A DNA stretch of 9,093 bases. Origin: an uncultured Oscillospiraceae bacterium (GTDB lineage: Bacteria > Bacillota_A > Clostridia > Oscillospirales > Oscillospiraceae). How positions within the stretch are numbered: the stretch's first letter is position 1; each line of letters opens with the position of its first letter. Position numbers and translations under genes: made by a program. The stretch is from assembly GCA_947631675.1 (NCBI GenBank), contig CANRMG010000069.1, positions 1 through 9,093 of the forward strand, written 5' to 3'. This document shows, piece by piece, positions 6,109-9,093 of this stretch. The notes under the pieces are model-generated. The model was not told the DNA's origin. It worked only from the letters and a program-made list of their open reading frames with translations, and did not search any database.

Positions 6109-7416
6109 TCACTGCCCGTCCATGGGCACCAGCAGGCCCTGGACCAGGAATCGGGGGTCGGCATAGCCGCCCGAGTAGTCGCAGGTGGACAGGGTGATGA
6201 GCTGGTACTGGGTGGACACGGGGGCATGGGTGGAGAAGAAGGAGTGGCTGGTGATGTCGTTCAGATAACCCTGATAGTCCCCGTCGCCGGAGAAATAGAA
6301 GGGGTAGTTGGTCAGGGTGGACTCCACGATGTGGGCCGCGATCAGGTCCACCCGGTAATCCCGCTCCGGGGTGTAGTAGTACATGACCTGGTGCTGTTCG
6401 TAGTAGCTGGAGTCCACGTACTTCTGCAGGGACGCAAACATGGACCCGTCCTTCATGTTGTGGCCGTAGACGATGAAGTTATTGTAGTTGGAGCCCAGAG
6501 TGCACACCGTGTCGGCGAACAGTGTGCCGGCCACGTTCTGCTGCTTATCCGTGAAGCCCCGGTGCAGGTAGAAGTCGTTGTCCGTAGTCTGCACCACCGG
6601 GTAGTTGATGGGAGTGTCGGGGCAGTAGAGCCAGCCGATCACGTCGGAGTTGACGCTGGTCAGGTACTCCCAGTTCACCGTAGAGGGCCGCTGCGTCTCC
6701 TCCCCGTCCCCGGAGCCCTGCTGGGCGTTGGGGTCGGGGGTGGCGTCCGGCTCCGCCATGCCGGAAAGGGCCTGGTCCGCCAGGTCGCTGTAGGCCGAGC
6801 GGTCACGCCGGTAGTCCAGCATGATATTGAGCAGCTTCCCGCCGGCGAACAGCACGCCGCCCACCAATATCACCACCAGGATGATCAGGGGGAGGCTCTG
6901 CCGGCTGCCGCCCCGGCCGCCGTCTCCCCGGCCGCGCCAGGGCTCCGGGTCGTCATAGTACTGCCGGCGGCGGTCGTCATAGCGGTCGTCGTACCGGTCC
7001 CAGCTCTGCTGGGCGCGGCGCTGGGCCCCGTCGGGGTATACCTGCTCCTGGCGCACCTGCTGGCGGCGGGGACGGGGCTCGTCATAGCCGTCATAATATT
7101 CCTGCTGCCGGGACTGCCGCCGGGGGCGGGATTCTTCATATTCCTGATATTCCTGACGGCGGGACTGCTGGCGCCGGGGCTGCTGCCGGGGCTCGTCATA
7201 GTATTCCTGCCGGCCGGACCGGGTCTGACGGCTTGCCTGGCGGCGGACAGGCTCCTCCTGCCAGTCCATCTCGTCCCGGACGCGACGGCGGCGGGGCGGC
7301 TCCTCCTGCGGGGGCTGTTCCCGGCGGGAAGACGCCCGGCGCGGCGCGGTCTCAGGCTCTTCCTCCAGCCAGTCCAGCTCGCCCCAGTCCATATCCTCAT
7401 GGCGGCCCTGTGCCAT
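6109..7416 (-). CDS. Class B-like sortase with a long disordered cytoplasmic N-terminal tail
   Basis: The 435-aa product has three parts. Residues 1-173 are a low-complexity, highly charged tail rich in Arg, Gln, Glu, Asp, Tyr and Pro, with imperfect repeats (QEYYDEPR at 70-77; QEYYDGYDEPR at 105-115). Residues 175-192 form a membrane helix (LPLIILVVILVGGVLFAG). Residues 245-435 are the sortase domain: VNSDVIGWLYCPDTPINYPVV, DNDFYLHRGF, YGHN with catalytic His319, TLSTC with catalytic Cys412, and DPRF with Arg422. All three catalytic residues are present and motif style is class B. Sortases cleave and link sorting-signal proteins to the wall or pilus on the outer membrane face; no substrate gene is in view. 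The start at 7416 has AGGAGG at 7422-7427. The longer in-frame start at 7527 is upstream of the promoter and has a poor RBS. Confidence 0.92.
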   Translation of the reverse strand: MAQGRHEDMDWGELDWLEEEPETAPRRASSRREQPPQEEPPRRRRVRDEMDWQEEPVRRQASRQTRSGRQEYYDEPRQQPRRQQSRRQEYQEYEESRPRRQSRQQEYYDGYDEPRPRRQQVRQEQVYPDGAQRRAQQSWDRYDDRYDDRRRQYYDDPEPWRGRGDGGRGGSRQSLPLIILVVILVGGVLFAGGKLLNIMLDYRRDRSAYSDLADQALSGMAEPDATPDPNAQQGSGDGEETQRPSTVNWEYLTSVNSDVIGWLYCPDTPINYPVVQTTDNDFYLHRGFTDKQQNVAGTLFADTVCTLGSNYNNFIVYGHNMKDGSMFASLQKYVDSSYYEQHQVMYYYTPERDYRVDLIAAHIVESTLTNYPFYFSGDGDYQGYLNDITSHSFFSTHAPVSTQYQLITLSTCDYSGGYADPRFLVQGLLVPMDGQ

Positions 7417-7432
7417 AGCTGCCTCCTGTTCT

Positions 7433-7452
7433 GTCCCCGCGGCCGCGGGGAC
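7433..7452. promoter_or_regulatory. Perfect 20-bp palindrome in the sortase leader
   Basis: GTCCCCGC (7433-7440) and GCGGGGAC (7445-7452) flank GGCC, giving a perfectly self-complementary 20-mer. It lies between the sortase promoter and its RBS, ending 5 nt before AGGAGG on the transcript. It has no T-tract, so it is not a normal terminator. It could act as an RNA hairpin affecting ribosome access or stability, or as a DNA operator. Confidence 0.7.
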
Positions 7453-7473
7453 GGGCTTGCGACGTTCTTCGTC

Positions 7474-7502
7474 AGTATACCACGTTTGTAACCATTTTGC
7501 AA
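7474..7502 (-). promoter_or_regulatory. Sigma-A promoter of the sortase gene
   Basis: On the minus strand TTGCAA (7497-7502) and TATACT (7474-7479) are spaced 17 bp, about 58 bp upstream of the sortase ATG. This supports the shorter sortase start. Confidence 0.85.
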
Positions 7503-7564
7503 TCTCTCCGGCGCGCGGCTGCCCCATCCTATGACGGAGCGGCCTCCCATGTCAGAAAACGTCT

Positions 7565-7601
7565 AAAAAACAGAGGGCGGCGCATCCCGCGCCGCCCTCT
7601 G
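7565..7601 (-). terminator. Terminator of the four-TM membrane protein gene
   Basis: A 13-bp perfect stem, 7571-7583 with 7589-7601, around a 5-nt loop is followed on the minus strand by six T (A-run 7565-7570). It lies 12 bp past the stop of the membrane protein gene. Confidence 0.93.
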
Positions 7602-7613
7602 ATACTGCTATCT

Positions 7614-8027
7614 TTACGCCGTGGGCTCCTTGAACGCACCCCAGACGTACAGGATGGGCAGGCACAGCTCCACCACCGCCGTGGTGATGATCGTGCCGAC
7701 CTTGTCGAATATGCTGACACCCAGGACGAAGCTGGCCACCGCCAGCACCAGCAGGATCACGCCCAGTACCCGGCAGGCCATGGCCTTTCCCTTCACGCCC
7801 AGGATGCCGGCGACCAGGTTCAGCACGCAGCCGATGACGGCCACCACGAAGATCAGCGTGCCCGACAGGAATCCGGCTCCGCCGCCGGGAATGCCGGCCG
7901 CGTCATAGAGCATGGACACCAGGGACCCGGCAAAGACAGAACCCACCAGCGCCAGCACGATGCAGATGGAGCTGAGAACGATGTGGATGATGCTCGTCAC
8001 CTTCAGGAGCGCATTCGGTCTGTTCAT
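7614..8027 (-). CDS. Four-helix integral membrane protein, function unknown
   Basis: The 137-aa protein starts MNRPNALLKVTSIIHIVLSS. It has four hydrophobic segments at about 9-33, 53-77, 84-104 and 111-131, a glycine-rich loop between the first two (45-53), and a short C-terminal tail FKEPTA. The second and third helices are joined by GVKGKAMACRV, a layout common in small four-TM proteins of gut Clostridia, but I cannot name a family. The ATG at 8025-8027 sits 8 nt after GGGGG (8036-8040); a GTG directly upstream (8028-8030) is an alternative start adding one residue. The gene has its own terminator and probably its own promoter, and is divergent from the gntR-like regulator, so it may share control with it. 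That link is inference. Confidence 0.85.
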   Translation of the reverse strand: MNRPNALLKVTSIIHIVLSSICIVLALVGSVFAGSLVSMLYDAAGIPGGGAGFLSGTLIFVVAVIGCVLNLVAGILGVKGKAMACRVLGVILLVLAVASFVLGVSIFDKVGTIITTAVVELCLPILYVWGAFKEPTA

Positions 8028-8073
8028 CACGTTTTCCCCCTAAATCTACAAATATTGATTTGCATTTTTGTTT

Positions 8074-8102
8074 AATTTATCACACTTAGCAGCAAAAGGC
8101 AA
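8074..8102 (-). promoter_or_regulatory. Probable promoter of the four-TM membrane protein gene
   Basis: On the minus strand TTGCCT (8097-8102) and TAAATT (8074-8079) are 17 bp apart in an AT-rich stretch, about 47 bp before the start codon. Both boxes deviate from consensus, so this is less certain than the other promoters here. Confidence 0.6.
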
Positions 8103-8120
8103 TCATTTCTAATATTCCTC

Positions 8121-8149
8121 TTGACAGAACTGTTATAACTGTGTATATT
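8121..8149 (+). promoter_or_regulatory. Sigma-A promoter of the gntR-ABC operon
   Basis: TTGACA (8121-8126) and TATATT (8144-8149) are spaced 17 bp, 31 bp upstream of the gntR ATG. The left arm of the inverted repeat at 8127-8134 begins directly after the -35 box. Confidence 0.92.
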
Positions 8150-8164
8150 CTATATGAACAGTTC
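8127..8164. promoter_or_regulatory. Inverted-repeat operator overlapping the gntR promoter
   Basis: GAACTGTT (8127-8134) and AACAGTTC (8157-8164) are perfect 8-bp inverted copies with centres 30 bp apart, about three helical turns. A further AACTGT copy is at 8137-8142. The left arm is in the promoter spacer and the right arm is just past the expected transcription start. The left arm is therefore not transcribed, and the pair must act as DNA. This fits autorepression by the GntR protein encoded next to it. Confidence 0.75.
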
Positions 8165-8180
8165 AAAGCGAGGACACGTC

Positions 8181-8561
8181 ATGACCATCTTCATCGACAA
8201 CAAGAGCGGCTCGCCCATCTACGAGCAGATATATGCCCAGCTGAAGGAGCAGATCATCAGCGGGGCCCTGCGCCAGGATGAGACGCTCCCCTCCATCCGA
8301 AGCCTGGCCAAGGACCTGCGCATCAGCGTCATCACCACCAAGCGGGCCTATGACGAGCTGGAGCGGGAAGGGTTCATCTACACCGTGGCGGGCAAGGGCT
8401 GCTTCGTGGCGCCGAAGAACATGGAGCTGCTGCGGGAGGAGAGCCTGAAAAAGCTGGAGGGGCACCTGACCGAGGCGCTGCGGCTGGCCGCCGCCTGCGG
8501 CCTTACGAAACAGGACATACTGGATATGCTGTCCATATTGGAAGGAGACGAGCATCAATGA
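8181..8561 (+). CDS. GntR-family transcriptional regulator, YtrA type
   Basis: The 126-aa protein begins MTIFIDNKSGSPIYEQIYAQ, a typical YtrA-subfamily N-terminus. A winged helix-turn-helix follows: LKEQIISGALRQDETLPSIR, SLAKDLRISVITTKRAYDEL, then EREGFIYTVAGKGCFVA for the wing. The last 45 residues form a short helical tail (about 84-126) rather than the large effector domain of other GntR groups; this is the YtrA pattern, used for dimerisation. Such regulators usually repress their own operon with ABC transporter genes, often responding to envelope stress. The ABC ATPase gene directly follows, overlapping by ATGA. The start at 8181 is favoured over an in-frame ATG at 8154 because GAGG at 8170-8173 is well placed and the earlier ATG lies at or before the expected transcription start. 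Confidence 0.93.
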   Translation: MTIFIDNKSGSPIYEQIYAQLKEQIISGALRQDETLPSIRSLAKDLRISVITTKRAYDELEREGFIYTVAGKGCFVAPKNMELLREESLKKLEGHLTEALRLAAACGLTKQDILDMLSILEGDEHQ

Positions 8562-9093
8562 ACGCCATCGAGATAAAGGGGCTGGAAAAGGCCTATGGGG
8601 ATTTCCATCTGGGGCCCCTGGACCTGACGCTGCCCGCCGGGTGCATCATGGGCCTGGTGGGAGAAAACGGCGCGGGCAAGAGCACCACCATCCGCCTGCT
8701 GCTGGGGATCATAAAGCCGGATGCCGGTACGGCCTCCGTGCTGGACACGCCCATAGGGCCGGATATGCGCCAGGCCAAGCAGGACATCGGCGTGGTGCTG
8801 GATGAGGTGGGCTTTCCCGCCGGCCTGCGGGCGGGCCAGATCGGAAAGATCATGGCCGCGGCCTATAAAAACTGGGACCAGATCCTCTTCGACAAGTACC
8901 TGAAGGACCTGGACATCCCCACGGACAAGAAGTTTTCCGAGCTGAGCCGGGGCAACCGGATGAAGCTGGGCATCGCCGCGGCCCTGAGCCATGACGCGAA
9001 GCTGCTCGTCCTGGATGAGCCCACCGGCGGGCTGGACCCGGTGGTCCGGGACGAGGTGGTGGACCTTTTCAGCGACTTCACCCGGGACCCGGG
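8558..9093 (+). CDS. ABC transporter ATP-binding protein, YtrB-like (partial, runs off the right edge)
   Basis: The first 178 codons are present: MNAIEIKGLEKAYGDFHLGP, then Walker A GENGAGKST (35-43), the signature region LSRGNRMKL (129-137), Walker B LLVLDEP (149-155) and the D-loop GGLD (157-160). Two key positions differ from the textbook ATPase. The signature is LSRGN instead of LSGGQ, and the Q-loop region reads VVLDEVGFP with Asp where Gln is expected. The LSRG form is known from YtrB-type ATPases partnered with YtrA regulators, so these changes support that assignment rather than loss of function. The ATG at 8558 overlaps the gntR stop (ATGA), with AAGGAG at 8542-8547. A membrane permease gene is expected just beyond the window. 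Substrate cannot be inferred. Confidence 0.92.
   Translation, partial: MNAIEIKGLEKAYGDFHLGPLDLTLPAGCIMGLVGENGAGKSTTIRLLLGIIKPDAGTASVLDTPIGPDMRQAKQDIGVVLDEVGFPAGLRAGQIGKIMAAAYKNWDQILFDKYLKDLDIPTDKKFSELSRGNRMKLGIAAALSHDAKLLVLDEPTGGLDPVVRDEVVDLFSDFTRDP

Noticed and set aside
3972..6227. 751-codon open frame on the minus strand, opposite yfhO
   Set aside because: It is antisense to a clear YfhO protein, its translation is low-complexity Gly/Gln/His/Pro/Arg without any domain, and it crosses a terminator. This is typical of spurious frames in GC-rich DNA.
6097..7491. 464-codon plus-strand frame opposite the sortase gene
   Set aside because: The minus strand encodes a sortase with all catalytic motifs. 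The plus frame is Val/Leu/Gly-rich without recognisable motifs, and its start lies just past the yfhO terminator with no RBS.
7417..7527. Upstream extension of the sortase (start at 7527)
   Set aside because: The extension covers the -10/-35 promoter and the palindrome and lacks a properly spaced RBS. The ATG at 7416 has AGGAGG.
1..9093. CRISPR array, insertion sequence with transposase, phage genes or toxin-antitoxin pair
   Set aside because: I looked for regularly spaced repeats, transposase or integrase motifs and small toxin-antitoxin gene pairs on both strands and saw none. The only repeat-type element is the non-coding spacer at 246-541.

Overview
The window is GC-rich DNA with short AT-rich promoter stretches. 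It has strong AGGAGG-type ribosome-binding sites, near-consensus sigma-A promoters, Gram-positive protein families (sortase B-like, YfhO, YmdB, YtrA-type GntR with its ABC ATPase) and a tRNA-Arg(ACG) with encoded CCA. This points to a high-GC Firmicute of the Clostridia, most likely an Oscillospiraceae/Ruminococcaceae-type gut anaerobe. That placement is an inference from gene content and style; I see no marker gene that fixes the genus.

Region 1 (1-2421, minus strand) reads right to left as ymdB-like phosphodiesterase, then an SbcD/YhaO-like nuclease subunit, then an SbcC/YhaN-like ATPase cut by the window edge. The first two overlap by ATGA and should be translationally coupled. The last two, normally tight partners in DNA end processing, are separated here by 296 bp of structured non-coding DNA with inverted repeats and a 16-bp direct repeat that overlaps the sbcD stop codon.

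Region 2 (2422-2908) holds a 53-aa membrane-associated small protein on the plus strand, then a tRNA-Arg(ACG) with its own promoter and terminator, then a terminator for the convergent lipoprotein gene.

Region 3 (2909-6094) is a divergent pair: a small lipoprotein (minus) and a large YfhO-family membrane protein (plus). Two strong back-to-back promoters drive them, with -35 boxes 18 bp apart. A bidirectional terminator closes yfhO against the convergent sortase gene.

Region 4 (6109-7502, minus) is a class B-like sortase with an unusually long Arg/Gln/Tyr/Asp-rich cytoplasmic tail. A perfect 20-bp palindrome lies in its 5' leader, just upstream of the RBS.

Region 5 (7565-9093) is a four-TM membrane protein (minus), divergent from a YtrA-type GntR repressor and a coupled ABC-transporter ATPase that runs off the right edge. 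The gntR promoter carries a clear inverted repeat, probably its autoregulatory operator.

Most genes are recognisable housekeeping or cell-envelope families. I found no clearly new multi-gene system. The points most worth following are the element splitting sbcD from sbcC, the sortase tail and leader palindrome, and the gntR operator.
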